A stretch of 32,288 bases of DNA from Bog-756 sp035949055 (GTDB lineage Bacteria > Actinomycetota > Acidimicrobiia > Acidimicrobiales > RAAP-2), in NCBI GenBank assembly GCA_035949055.1, contig DASZIO010000042.1, positions 1 to 32,288 of the forward strand, given 5' to 3'. Position 1 is the stretch's first letter. Every line of letters begins with the position of its first letter. The position numbers were made by a program, and so were the translations under genes. Positions 7,062-15,202 of the stretch are shown here, one piece after another. The notes beneath the pieces are model-generated. The model made no database searches and was not told the DNA's origin. It was given only the letters and a program-made list of their open reading frames with translations.

Positions 7062-8429
7062 GTGCCACGAACCCGGTTCGGCACCGACGGCATCCGGGGT
7101 GTCGCCAACGTCGAGCTCACGCCGGAGCTGGTGGTGGCCCTCGGCCGGGCCATCGCCCGCACCATCGCCGCCACGGCATTCGTGGTCGGCCGCGACACCC
7201 GGCGGTCCGGGCCCATGCTCCAGGCGGCGCTGTCGACCGGCCTGGCCAGTGAAGGAGCGGACGTCGTCGACGTGGGCGTGCTGCCGACGCCGGCCATCGC
7301 GTGGGTGTCGGCCGTCCGAGACCTGCCGGCCGTGGTCATCTCGGCCTCCCACAATCCCTTCGCAGACAACGGGATCAAGGTGTTCGCCGCCGGGGGCTTG
7401 AAGCTGAGTGTCGCCACCGAGACGGCCATCGAAGACGAGCTCGAGCGCATCCTCGACCCGGTGGCCAAGGGCCTGCGCAGCCTCGAGGGACACGGCGTGG
7501 GGCAGTTGACCACCGAAGCAGGTGTGGGCGAGGCCTACGTGGCCCAACTGACCTCGGTCGTGCCGCCCCGGGCTCTCGACGGCCTCCGGCTGGTGGTCGA
7601 CACGGCGAACGGGGCGGCCTCGGAAGTGGCGGCCGCGGTCTACGAGCGACTCGGCGCCGAGGTCATCGCCATCGGCTGTGAGCCCGACGGCACCAACATC
7701 AACGACGGATGCGGGTCCACCGACACCGACACCCTGGCCACCGCAGTCCTCGACCACCAGGCCGATGTGGGGCTGGCCCTCGACGGCGATGCCGACCGGC
7801 TGCTGGCGGTGGACGCCAACGGCAGGCTGGCCGGCGGCGACGAGCTGCTGGCGCTGTTCGCGCTGGATCTGGCCGACCGTGGGTTGCTGGCCGGCAACAC
7901 GGTGGTGGTCACCGTCATGAGCAACCTGGGCTTCCGGATGGCCATGGAGGAGCGAGGCATCGTCGTGACCGCGACCCCGGTCGGTGACCGCCATGTGCTC
8001 GCCGCCCTCGACGAAGGCGGGTTCTCCCTGGGGGGCGAGCAGTCCGGCCACATCATCTTCCGGCGCCTCGCCACGACCGGCGACGGCCTTCTCACCGGGC
8101 TGATCCTGTGTGACATGGTGGCCCGCACCGGCAAGCCGCTCGCCGAGTTGGTCGACGGTCTGGTCACCCCGGTGCCCCAGGTCCTGGTCAACGTGCCGGT
8201 GCCCAACACCGAGCTGCTGTATGGCGCCGAGGCCGTGTGGTCGGCGGTGGCCGAGGAGGAGGCCCGGCTGGGTGACGCCGGTCGGGTCGTCCTCCGGCCC
8301 AGCGGGACCGAGCCGATGGTGCGGGTCATGGTGGAAGCGGCCGGCGACGGGGTAGCCGAGGAGATCGCCCAGCGACTGAGCTCGTTGGTCGGGTTCGAGC
8401 TGCGGGCGGCGGCGGCCACGCACGGTTGA
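7062..8429 (+). CDS. glmM: Phosphoglucosamine mutase
   Basis: It converts glucosamine-6-phosphate to glucosamine-1-phosphate on the way to UDP-GlcNAc and peptidoglycan. The 455-residue alpha-phosphohexomutase begins RFGTDGIRGVAN. The phosphoserine loop is SASHNPF, with S96 as the phosphorylated residue. The Mg-binding loop is DGDADR, the sugar-binding loop GGEQSGH and the phosphate-binding loop RPSGTEP. It starts with GTG 7062. glmS, the enzyme that makes its substrate, follows after 92 bases. Confidence 0.96.
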   Translation: MPRTRFGTDGIRGVANVELTPELVVALGRAIARTIAATAFVVGRDTRRSGPMLQAALSTGLASEGADVVDVGVLPTPAIAWVSAVRDLPAVVISASHNPFADNGIKVFAAGGLKLSVATETAIEDELERILDPVAKGLRSLEGHGVGQLTTEAGVGEAYVAQLTSVVPPRALDGLRLVVDTANGAASEVAAAVYERLGAEVIAIGCEPDGTNINDGCGSTDTDTLATAVLDHQADVGLALDGDADRLLAVDANGRLAGGDELLALFALDLADRGLLAGNTVVVTVMSNLGFRMAMEERGIVVTATPVGDRHVLAALDEGGFSLGGEQSGHIIFRRLATTGDGLLTGLILCDMVARTGKPLAELVDGLVTPVPQVLVNVPVPNTELLYGAEAVWSAVAEEEARLGDAGRVVLRPSGTEPMVRVMVEAAGDGVAEEIAQRLSSLVGFELRAAAATHG

Positions 8430-8507
8430 CGCAGCGTCGGGCCAGCGTCGGCGCCCGGGCTCGGCCCCGGCCGGGCCCCGGTAAGCCTCTGCCCAGGGCC
8501 GGGCCAG

Positions 8508-8513
8508 TAGCCT
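8508..8513 (+). promoter_or_regulatory. Candidate leaderless -10 box for glmS
   Basis: TAGCCT ends 8 bases before the glmS ATG, and no Shine-Dalgarno sequence lies between. This spacing would place transcription start on or next to the start codon, a common actinobacterial arrangement. No -35 was recognised. The rest of the 92-base glmM-glmS gap is GC-rich with a GGCCCCGGCCGGGCC inverted run. Confidence 0.45.
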
Positions 8514-8521
8514 CGCGTGGT

Positions 8522-10390
8522 ATGTGCGGCATCATCGGAATCACCACCGGCCCAGAGGCCGGGAACGACCGGGTGGTCGATGTGCTGCTCGAGGGGCTGA
8601 CCCGCCTCGAGTACCGGGGCTACGACTCGGCCGGGCTGGCGCTGGTCGGGTCGGCCGGCGGCTCACTGTGGCGGACCCGCGCCGCCTACGGGACCCGGTC
8701 GCTCGACAATCTGGCCAAGCGGGCCGAGGGCGCGCCGGCGGGGTCCACCGCCGGCATCGGCCACACCCGGTGGGCCACCCATGGCCGGCCGACCGAGGAG
8801 AACGCCCACCCCCACGTGGACTGCACGGGTCGGTTGGCTCTCGTCCACAACGGGATCATCGAGAACCACGTCGAGCTGGCCGACGAGCTCATCGCGGCCG
8901 GCCACCGGCTGGAGTCAGAGACCGACACCGAGGTGCTGGCCCACCTGGTCGAGCGGGCGCTCCAGGACGACCCCGCGGCCGGCCTGGCTACGGCGGTGCG
9001 CAGCGCGCTCGAAGCGGTCAAGGGCGCCTTCTCGCTGGCGCTGGTCCACGCCGACGAGCCCGATCTGATCGTGGCCGCGCGGCGCATCTCACCGTTGCTG
9101 ATGGGGGTGAGCGACTCGGAAGCCTTCCTGGCGTCCGACGTCCCGGCCATCCTGGGCCTCACCCGCGACTTCTTCGTGCTCGATGACGACCAGATCGCCG
9201 AGTTGCGGCCGGGATCGGTCCGGGTGATCGCCCCCGACGGCACCGTTGTCCAACCGGCCCGCCTGCACGTGGACTGGGACCTCGACGCGGCTCGAAAGGA
9301 CGGCTACGACGACTACATGAGCAAGGAGATGCACGAGCAACCGAGAGCGGTGGCGGACACGCTCCTCGACCGCCTGCTACCCGACGGGACCCTGGCGCTC
9401 GACGAGGTGCATCTCACCAACGACGAGTTCCGGTCGATCGACAAGGTCTTCATCGTGGCCTGCGGGAGCAGTTACCACGCCGGTCTCATGGCCAAGTACG
9501 CCATCGAGCACTGGGCCCGGGTGCCGGTCGAGATCGACATCTCCAGCGAGTTCCGCTACCGGGACCCGGTGCTCGATTCGCGCACTCTGGTCATCGGGGT
9601 CAGTCAGTCCGGCGAGACAGTCGATACGTTCCAAGCTGTCCGCGAGGCCCGCCGGCTCGGGGCGAAGGTGCTGGTCATCTCCAACGTGGTCGACTCGTCG
9701 ATGGCCCGTGAGGCGGACGCCGTCCTCTACACCCGTGCCGGTCCCGAGGTCGGGGTGGCCTCCACCAAGACCCACCTGGCCCAGATCACCGCTCTCCAGA
9801 TCCTGGCGCTCTACCTGGCCCAGGCGCGTGGCACGCTCTCGCCCACCGATGCTCGAGACGTGCTCCGGGGGATCGGCGAGCTCCCGGGCAAGGTGGCCCT
9901 CGCCCTGGAGCGCTCGGCCGAGGTCGAGGCGGTGGCCCGCCGGTACGGCGACTCGCCGTCGTTCATCTTCCTCGGCCGCCACGTGGGCTACCCGGTAGCG
10001 CTCGAGGGAGCGCTCAAGCTCAAGGAGATCTCCTACGTCCGGGCCGAGGGCTTCCCCGGGGGGGAGCTGAAGCACGGCCCCATCGCACTGGTCGAGCCGG
10101 GGACCGTGGTCATCGCCGTGCTGACGCGCACGCCGGTGTGGGAGAAGATGATGGCCAACGTGGCCGAGGTCAAGAGCCGGGGTGCGACCGTGGTGCTGGT
10201 GGCCAACGACAGGGACGACGAGACCGCCCGCCAGGCCGACGCCGTCCTATGGGTGCCCGAGACGGAGACGCTGTTCTCCCCGGTCGTCGACGTGGTCCCG
10301 TTGCAGCTGTTCGCCTACCACCTGGCCCGGCTCCACGGACACGACGTCGACCGACCGCGCAACCTGGCCAAGGTGGTCACCGTCGAGTGA
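8522..10390 (+). CDS. glmS: Glutamine-fructose-6-phosphate aminotransferase (isomerizing)
   Basis: It makes glucosamine-6-phosphate from fructose-6-phosphate and glutamine, the first step to UDP-GlcNAc. The start at ATG 8522 puts the catalytic Cys at position 2 (MCGIIG), which becomes the N-terminus after Met removal. The glutaminase domain includes YRGYDSAG, GHTRWATHG and HNGIIEN. Two SIS domains follow (ACGSSYHAG, SQSGETVDT; then a second with EGFPGGELKHGP). The end DRPRNLAKVVTVE is canonical. It has 622 residues. The stop overlaps the next start (GTGA). Confidence 0.97.
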   Translation: MCGIIGITTGPEAGNDRVVDVLLEGLTRLEYRGYDSAGLALVGSAGGSLWRTRAAYGTRSLDNLAKRAEGAPAGSTAGIGHTRWATHGRPTEENAHPHVDCTGRLALVHNGIIENHVELADELIAAGHRLESETDTEVLAHLVERALQDDPAAGLATAVRSALEAVKGAFSLALVHADEPDLIVAARRISPLLMGVSDSEAFLASDVPAILGLTRDFFVLDDDQIAELRPGSVRVIAPDGTVVQPARLHVDWDLDAARKDGYDDYMSKEMHEQPRAVADTLLDRLLPDGTLALDEVHLTNDEFRSIDKVFIVACGSSYHAGLMAKYAIEHWARVPVEIDISSEFRYRDPVLDSRTLVIGVSQSGETVDTFQAVREARRLGAKVLVISNVVDSSMAREADAVLYTRAGPEVGVASTKTHLAQITALQILALYLAQARGTLSPTDARDVLRGIGELPGKVALALERSAEVEAVARRYGDSPSFIFLGRHVGYPVALEGALKLKEISYVRAEGFPGGELKHGPIALVEPGTVVIAVLTRTPVWEKMMANVAEVKSRGATVVLVANDRDDETARQADAVLWVPETETLFSPVVDVVPLQLFAYHLARLHGHDVDRPRNLAKVVTVE

Positions 10391-10953
10391 ACGCCCTCGA
10401 CGGCGCCGCCTCCCTGCAGGAGCTCGGGCTGCCGGCAGTGCAGGACCTGACCGCCGGAGGGGCGCTGGCCGCAGCCGTGGCCGGGCTGGGTGTGGCCGGC
10501 GTGGGGGTCGATGCCGTCGACCTGGATCGATTCCGGCGTGTGCTCGGGCGGCGATCCCAGCTGGCCGACCGGCTGTTCACCTCGGGAGAGCTGGCCTACG
10601 CCCGGCGGGCGTCGGACCCGGTGCCCCGGTTGTCCACCCGCTTCGCGGCCAAGGAGGCCACCATGAAGGCGCTCGGCGTAGGCCTCGGCGCGTTCTCATT
10701 CGTCGAGGTGGAGGTGGTCCGCGCCGACCTCGACCCACCGGCACTCGTCCTCCACGGCACGGCGCGGGCGCTGGCGGAGGGGGTCGGCGTCACGCGTTGG
10801 CACCTAGCGCTCACCCACACGCATCGGGTGGCCATGGCGATGGTGGTAGCCGTCACGGGAGCGGCGTCAGCCCCTGTCGAGGCCGGTCCGGAGGTCGGCG
10901 CCGGTGCCGAACCCCAGCGAGCGCCGGCCGGCCGGCGGCCGACCGGGCAGTAG
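10387..10953 (+). CDS. acpS: Holo-[acyl-carrier-protein] synthase
   Basis: It transfers 4'-phosphopantetheine from CoA to acyl carrier protein. The core runs from GVGVDAVDLDRFRRVL (metal-binding Asp) to RFAAKEATMKALGVGLGAFSFVEVEVV, the KEAxxKA signature. The GTG at 10387 overlaps the glmS stop and gives 188 residues, longer than the usual 120-130. The excess is about 37 N-terminal residues and an Ala/Pro-rich tail after VAVTGAAS. A GTG at 10492 would give a more typical N-terminus but has no visible ribosome-binding site, so the start is uncertain. Confidence 0.85.
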   Translation: MNALDGAASLQELGLPAVQDLTAGGALAAAVAGLGVAGVGVDAVDLDRFRRVLGRRSQLADRLFTSGELAYARRASDPVPRLSTRFAAKEATMKALGVGLGAFSFVEVEVVRADLDPPALVLHGTARALAEGVGVTRWHLALTHTHRVAMAMVVAVTGAASAPVEAGPEVGAGAEPQRAPAGRRPTGQ

Positions 10954-10961
10954 CGCGGACG

Positions 10962-12392
10962 ATGCGACCGGTCCTCACCGTGGCCGAGATGAACGCGGTG
11001 GATGCCCGGGCCGCGGCGACGACTCCCCTCGACGTGCTCGTCGGCCGGGCCGGCACGGCCGTCGCCGTGACCGCGCTCGAGATGCTCGGTGGCGGTTACG
11101 GCCGCCGGGCGGTGGTGATCGCCGGCCGGGGCAACAACGGCGCCGACGGGCGGGTGGCGGCACAGATCCTTACGTGCCGCGGGGTGCGGGTTCAGATCGT
11201 CGGCGCCGGGACGGCCGAATCCCTCGGTCCCGCCGATCTGGTGATCGACGCCGCCTACGGCACCGGCTTCCACGGCGAGTACACCGCCCCGGCGACCGAA
11301 CCCGGCACCCGGGTCCTGGCCGTCGATATCCCCTCGGGGGTCGAAGGGGACACCGGCCGGGCGGCCGGCTCGCCTCTCGGCGCCGAACGCACGGTCACCT
11401 TCGTCGCCCTCAAGCCGGGCCTCCTCCAGGGCGACGGCGTCCGGCTGGCCGGACGCGTCACGGTGGCCGACATCGGGCTCCCTCCCGGTTCGAGCGCCAT
11501 CTCGATGCTGGAGGATGCCGACGTGTCGTCCCTGCTCGCCCCGCGCCCCCGCGAGGACAACAAGTGGTCGGCCGCCGTGCTGGTAGTGGCCGGATCACCG
11601 GGCATGGTGGGGGCCGCCTCGCTCTGTGCCCGCGCCGCCTACCGATCGGGGGCGGGCATGGTGCGACTGGGCGTGCCCGGCGCCGGTCTGGCCGGAGCGC
11701 CCGCCTCCGAGGCGGTCTCCGTCGACCTCCCGGCCATCGGGTGGTCGACGTCGGCATTGGAGGTGGCGTCGCGCTGCGCGGCACTGGTGGTCGGCCCCGG
11801 TCTCGGCCGGGACCCGGCGACGGCAGCCGAGGTGGTGCGCATGGTCCAGGACTCGCCCGTGCCGGTGGTGGTCGACGCCGACGGACTCTTCGCCCTCGGC
11901 CGCCTGGAGGGCGGTGTCGGGCGACGCGGTGGGGGTCCATCGGAAGGCGTCATCCTCACCCCGCACGACGGCGAGTACCGGCGCCTGATGGGGGAGAGCC
12001 CCGGATCCGACCGGGTCGACGCCGCCCGCCGGCTGGCCTCCGCTTCGGGTGCGGTGGGGCTGCTCAAGGGGTCGACCACCGCCGTCGCCGACCCGAGCGG
12101 TCGGGTGCTGGTCGGGACCAGCGGGTCGCCCAAGCTGGCCACCGCCGGCACCGGTGACGTCCTATCGGGAGTCATCGCCGCGTTGATCGCCCGAGGGGTG
12201 GCTCCCCCGGAGGCGGCCGGCCTGGCCGCCCACGTACACGGTCGGGCCGGGGGCCGCGGACCGGCCGAGGGACTCGTGGCCGGCGACCTGCCCGAGCTGG
12301 TCTCCGAGGTCCTCTCCGACGCCCGTGCCTCCACCAGGCCGGTCCCACCCCGCGCCGATTCGCCCTCCGGGTGTGCCGACCGCCGTGGGTGA
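10962..12392 (+). CDS. nnr: Bifunctional NAD(P)HX epimerase / ADP-dependent dehydratase
   Basis: It repairs hydrated NADH and NADPH: the N-terminal YjeF domain epimerises NAD(P)HX and the C-terminal ribokinase-like domain dehydrates the S form. The 476-residue protein has the epimerase motif GRGNNGADG (55-63) and VIDAAYGTGF. From about residue 200 the dehydratase domain shows GPGLGRD, VVVDADGLFAL, LTPHDGEYRRLMG, KGSTTAV and GTGDVLSGVIAAL with the catalytic Asp. ATG 10962 lies 9 bases after acpS. The end overlaps the alr start. In the epimerase motif Ala replaces the more common Gly. Confidence 0.94.
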   Translation: MRPVLTVAEMNAVDARAAATTPLDVLVGRAGTAVAVTALEMLGGGYGRRAVVIAGRGNNGADGRVAAQILTCRGVRVQIVGAGTAESLGPADLVIDAAYGTGFHGEYTAPATEPGTRVLAVDIPSGVEGDTGRAAGSPLGAERTVTFVALKPGLLQGDGVRLAGRVTVADIGLPPGSSAISMLEDADVSSLLAPRPREDNKWSAAVLVVAGSPGMVGAASLCARAAYRSGAGMVRLGVPGAGLAGAPASEAVSVDLPAIGWSTSALEVASRCAALVVGPGLGRDPATAAEVVRMVQDSPVPVVVDADGLFALGRLEGGVGRRGGGPSEGVILTPHDGEYRRLMGESPGSDRVDAARRLASASGAVGLLKGSTTAVADPSGRVLVGTSGSPKLATAGTGDVLSGVIAALIARGVAPPEAAGLAAHVHGRAGGRGPAEGLVAGDLPELVSEVLSDARASTRPVPPRADSPSGCADRRG

Positions 12393-13575
12393 CCGCTGGA
12401 GGCCCGCCTGGGCCGAGATCGACCTCGATGCGGTGCGGCACAACGCGTCGCTGCTCCGCCGGCTGGCCGACCCGGCCGCGCTCTGCGCGGTGGTCAAGGC
12501 CGACGGATACGGTCACGGTGAGCTGGCCGTGGCCCGTGCCGCCCTCGAGGGCGGGGCATCGTGGCTGGCCGTGGCGCTGGTGGAAGAGGGGGTGACCCTC
12601 CGCCAGGCGGGGATCGACGCCCCCATCCTGTTGTTGTCCGAACCGCCGGAGGAGGCGATGGCCGAGGCGGTGGCCCGCCGGCTGGTCCCGACCGTCTACA
12701 CCGCCGAGCGCATTCGGGCGCTGGCCAAGACGGTGGCCGACAGTGCGTCGGCGCCGGTCTGGGTCCACCTCAAGGTCGACACCGGCATGCACCGGGTGGG
12801 TGCCGATCCGGGCGACGCGCTGGCGCTGGCCGAGCTCATCGAGGCCGACCCGAACCTGGGCCTCGGTGCGGTCTGGACCCATCTGGCCGTGGCCGACGGC
12901 ACGGACCCGGCCGATATCGAGTTCACTCTCCGGCAACTCGATCGCTTCGAGGAGGTCCTCGCCGAGCTGGCCGGCGCCGGCCACCACCCACCGCTGACCC
13001 ACGTGGCCAACTCGGCCGGCACGATCGCCGCCCCCTCGGCCCGCCGCGGGCTCGTCCGGTGTGGGATCGCCGTCTACGGCGTGGCCCCCACGCCCGCACT
13101 GGCGGAGCAGCTCTCCGCCGCCACCGGCGGCGGGTTCCTCCGACCGGTGCTCTCCCTGCGCAGCCAGGTCACGTTGGTCCGCGACCTCGAGGCCGGGGAG
13201 CGCCCCTCCTATGGCCGGTGCCGCCCGCTGTCGCAGCGCTCGACGGTGGCCGTCGCCCCCATCGGGTACGCCGACGGGGTGCCCCGCCGTCTTTTCACCC
13301 AGGGGGGCACGGTCTTGATCCGCGGCGCCCGGCGGCCGTTGGCGGGTGCCGTGACCATGGACCAGATCATTATGGACTGCGGCCCGCCGGGGTCCTCCGG
13401 GGTGGAGGTGGGTGACGAGGTGGTGCTGCTCGGGAGCCAGGGCGACGATGAGATCACGGCCGACGACTGGGCTGCTTGGGTCGGGACCATCAGCTATGAG
13501 GTGTTGTGCGGGATCGGTCCTCGGGTACCGCGGATACCCGTCGACCAGGGTCGGCCGGGATCGACCGGCCGCTGA
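12385..13575 (+). CDS. alr: Alanine racemase
   Basis: This PLP enzyme interconverts L- and D-alanine for peptidoglycan. It begins WRPAWAEIDLDAVRHN; the PLP lysine is in VVKADGYGHG (K38 with this start), PSYGR and PIGYADGVPRRL follow, the latter with the catalytic Tyr, and MDQIIMD is near the C-terminus. GTG 12385 gives 396 residues; GTG 12373 in the same frame is equally close and adds four. Both overlap the nnr end. The long open stretch upstream of these is not protein-like. It is the last gene of the glmS-acpS-nnr-alr run. Confidence 0.94.
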   Translation: MGDRWRPAWAEIDLDAVRHNASLLRRLADPAALCAVVKADGYGHGELAVARAALEGGASWLAVALVEEGVTLRQAGIDAPILLLSEPPEEAMAEAVARRLVPTVYTAERIRALAKTVADSASAPVWVHLKVDTGMHRVGADPGDALALAELIEADPNLGLGAVWTHLAVADGTDPADIEFTLRQLDRFEEVLAELAGAGHHPPLTHVANSAGTIAAPSARRGLVRCGIAVYGVAPTPALAEQLSAATGGGFLRPVLSLRSQVTLVRDLEAGERPSYGRCRPLSQRSTVAVAPIGYADGVPRRLFTQGGTVLIRGARRPLAGAVTMDQIIMDCGPPGSSGVEVGDEVVLLGSQGDDEITADDWAAWVGTISYEVLCGIGPRVPRIPVDQGRPGSTGR

Positions 13576-13595
13576 CGACGGCGCGACGTGGGCGG

Positions 13596-13988
13596 CTACC
13601 GGAGGTGAACGGCGCCATCGTCGCCCAACGTCCAACTGGGATTGTGGGCGACTTCCCACACATAGCCGTCGGGATCGGCGAACGCTCCGGTCGTGCCTCC
13701 CCACTCGGCGACAGCTGCGGAACGGACGATCGTGCCGCCGGCCGCGCGTGCCTCAGCGAGCACTTCGTCCACGTCGGCGGGGGAGCGGACGTTGTAGGCC
13801 AGTTCGATGCCGGGCGCGCCATGGCCACCGAGCGCGGTCCACAGGCCGAACACCATCCCTCCCGCCTGGAAGAAGCACACCTCGTCGTCGGGCTGCTCGG
13901 CACTGGACCAGCCGAGCATCTCGTAGAAGGCGCGGGCCCGGGCCAGGTCGTCGACTCCGAGGGTGACCAGACTGATGCGTTGTTCCAT
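13596..13988 (-). CDS. VOC-family (glyoxalase/bleomycin-resistance fold) protein
   Basis: The 130-residue single-domain protein begins MEQRISLVTLGVDDLARARAFYEMLGW, the typical first VOC strand and helix. It ends FADPDGYVWEVAHNPSW, where the Glu of WEV is the usual metal ligand. Substrate cannot be told; family members include glyoxalases, dioxygenases and drug-binding proteins. The ATG at 13988 fits family starts better than one seven codons upstream. It lies opposite to its neighbours, converging with alr (20-base gap) and diverging from the uracil-DNA glycosylase. GATGAT lies 6 bases before the ATG and might be a leaderless -10. Confidence 0.85.
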   Translation of the reverse strand: MEQRISLVTLGVDDLARARAFYEMLGWSSAEQPDDEVCFFQAGGMVFGLWTALGGHGAPGIELAYNVRSPADVDEVLAEARAAGGTIVRSAAVAEWGGTTGAFADPDGYVWEVAHNPSWTLGDDGAVHLR

Positions 13989-14058
13989 GGCGCCATCATC
14001 CCATCGCACGATGGAAATGCCCGAGTGCAGACCCGGCCGACGCCGTTTGCCGCGGTAC

Positions 14059-14064
14059 TAGATT
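14059..14064 (+). promoter_or_regulatory. Candidate leaderless -10 box ahead of the UDG leader ORF
   Basis: TAGATT ends 8 bases before a GTG at 14073 that opens a 16-codon ORF in frame with the uracil-DNA glycosylase. No good -35 is visible. It lies in the 135-base divergent gap between the VOC gene and UDG. Confidence 0.4.
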
Positions 14065-14072
14065 GCGGCTGA

Positions 14073-14123
14073 GTGCCCAGCTCCCATCCTTCCGGCGGTG
14101 TGGCTCGCAGGTCGTGTGCCTGA
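14073..14123 (+). CDS. Possible 16-codon leader peptide before UDG
   Basis: GTG 14073 opens a short frame reading MPSSHPSGGVARRSCA and stopping with TGA at 14121-14123. The next codon is the GTG start of the uracil-DNA glycosylase in the same frame. The ORF begins 8 bases after a TAGATT box. It may be a leaderless upstream ORF that hands ribosomes to UDG, or the spacing may be chance. Nothing in the peptide is recognised. Confidence 0.3.
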   Translation: MPSSHPSGGVARRSCA

Positions 14124-14693
14124 GTGTCGCCGTCGACCGAACTGTCCGAGCTCGCCCTGGAAGCCTCAGGCTGCACGCGGTGTGCGCTGGCCGCCGGTCG
14201 GACGCAGGTGGTGTTCGGGACCGGCGACCCGGACGCCGACCTGATGTTCGTGGGGGAGGCCCCCGGTCGCGACGAGGACCTCCAGGGCGAGCCCTTCGTC
14301 GGCCGGTCCGGCAGGCTGCTCGACCGGCTCCTGGCCGAGGAGCTCGGCATCGATCGGAGCACGGTGTACATCGCCAACGTGGTCAAGTGCCGGCCCCCCG
14401 ACAACCGCGATCCGAAGCCCGAGGAGATCGCCGCCTGCCGGCCCTACCTGAGCGCCCAGACGGACCTCATCGCCCCCCGGGTGGTGGTCACCCTCGGCAA
14501 CTTCGCCACCAAGCTCCTCCTCGAGACCGATCTCGGCATCACCAAGCTCCGGGGCCAGGCCTATCCCCTGGGGTCCTTCCAGCTCGTGCCCACCTACCAC
14601 CCGGCCGCCGCCCTGCGATCGGGGGGTGTGGTCGTCGCCGAGATGAGAGCCGACCTGGTCCGGGCCAAGCAGCTGCTGGGCTGGAGTGGGTGA
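14124..14693 (+). CDS. Uracil-DNA glycosylase, family 4 (Fe-S)
   Basis: It removes uracil from DNA. The 189-residue protein has the iron-sulfur ligands C17, C20, C89 and C105. The family-4 active-site motif is GEAPGRDEDLQGEPFVGRSG (44-63), and the second motif is the histidine of PTYHPAAAL. The GTG start directly follows an in-frame TGA. The stop overlaps the tsaE start (GTGA), so it is coupled to the t6A genes although the functions differ. In mycobacteria, from memory, alr and tsaE are adjacent without this gene, so it looks inserted together with the VOC gene. Confidence 0.93.
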   Translation: MSPSTELSELALEASGCTRCALAAGRTQVVFGTGDPDADLMFVGEAPGRDEDLQGEPFVGRSGRLLDRLLAEELGIDRSTVYIANVVKCRPPDNRDPKPEEIAACRPYLSAQTDLIAPRVVVTLGNFATKLLLETDLGITKLRGQAYPLGSFQLVPTYHPAAALRSGGVVVAEMRADLVRAKQLLGWSG

Positions 14694-15202
14694 TCCGGCC
14701 CGGCCCGCTGCTGTTGCGCTCGACCAGCGCCGCGGCGACCAGGGCGGCGGCAGCCGTGCTCGCCACCCTCTCCCGGCCCGGCGACGTGCTGCTGCTGTCC
14801 GGCGGGTTGGGCGCGGGGAAGACGACCTTCGCCCAGGGATTCGGCGCCGGCCTCGGAGTGAGGGAGGCCATCACCAGCCCCACCTTCACCCTGGTCCGCC
14901 AGTATCCGGTCGACCGCCATCCGGTCACCGCGTTCATCCATGCCGATGTCTACCGGCTCGACCACCTCGGAGAGGTCGTCGAGCTCGGTCTGGGGGAGCT
15001 GGTGGGGGACACCGGCGTGGCCCTGGTGGAATGGGGTGACGTGGCCGAGCCCGTTCTGGGGAAGGGTGCGCTCACCGTGCGACTCGAGCCCGATCCCGAC
15101 CATGACGATCACCGTCGGATCACGGTGGGTCCTGCCGACTCATGGTCCGACCGGTGGGCGGCGCTCCAGCACGACCTGGCCGGCTGGAGGTGGGGGCGGT
15201 GA
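14690..15202 (+). CDS. tsaE: tRNA threonylcarbamoyladenosine biosynthesis ATPase TsaE
   Basis: TsaE is the ATPase that resets the TsaB-TsaD complex making t6A37 in ANN-decoding tRNAs. From GTG 14690 it has 170 residues. The P-loop is SGGLGAGKTT (37-46), followed by SPTFTLVRQY, the HADVYRL motif and VALVEWGD. The GTG overlaps the UDG stop. The frame extends upstream but only as an out-of-frame shadow of UDG. The stop overlaps the tsaB GTG. Confidence 0.93.
   Translation: MIRPGPLLLRSTSAAATRAAAAVLATLSRPGDVLLLSGGLGAGKTTFAQGFGAGLGVREAITSPTFTLVRQYPVDRHPVTAFIHADVYRLDHLGEVVELGLGELVGDTGVALVEWGDVAEPVLGKGALTVRLEPDPDHDDHRRITVGPADSWSDRWAALQHDLAGWRWGR

Noticed and set aside
8430..8521. glmS riboswitch/ribozyme in the gap before glmS
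   Set aside because: The gap is only 92 bases with no glmS ribozyme core features seen, and a leaderless -10 box fits better.
10138..10386. Upstream extension of the acpS reading frame into glmS
   Set aside because: It overlaps the conserved glmS C-terminus in another frame and has no AcpS similarity; the GTG at 10387 is sufficient.
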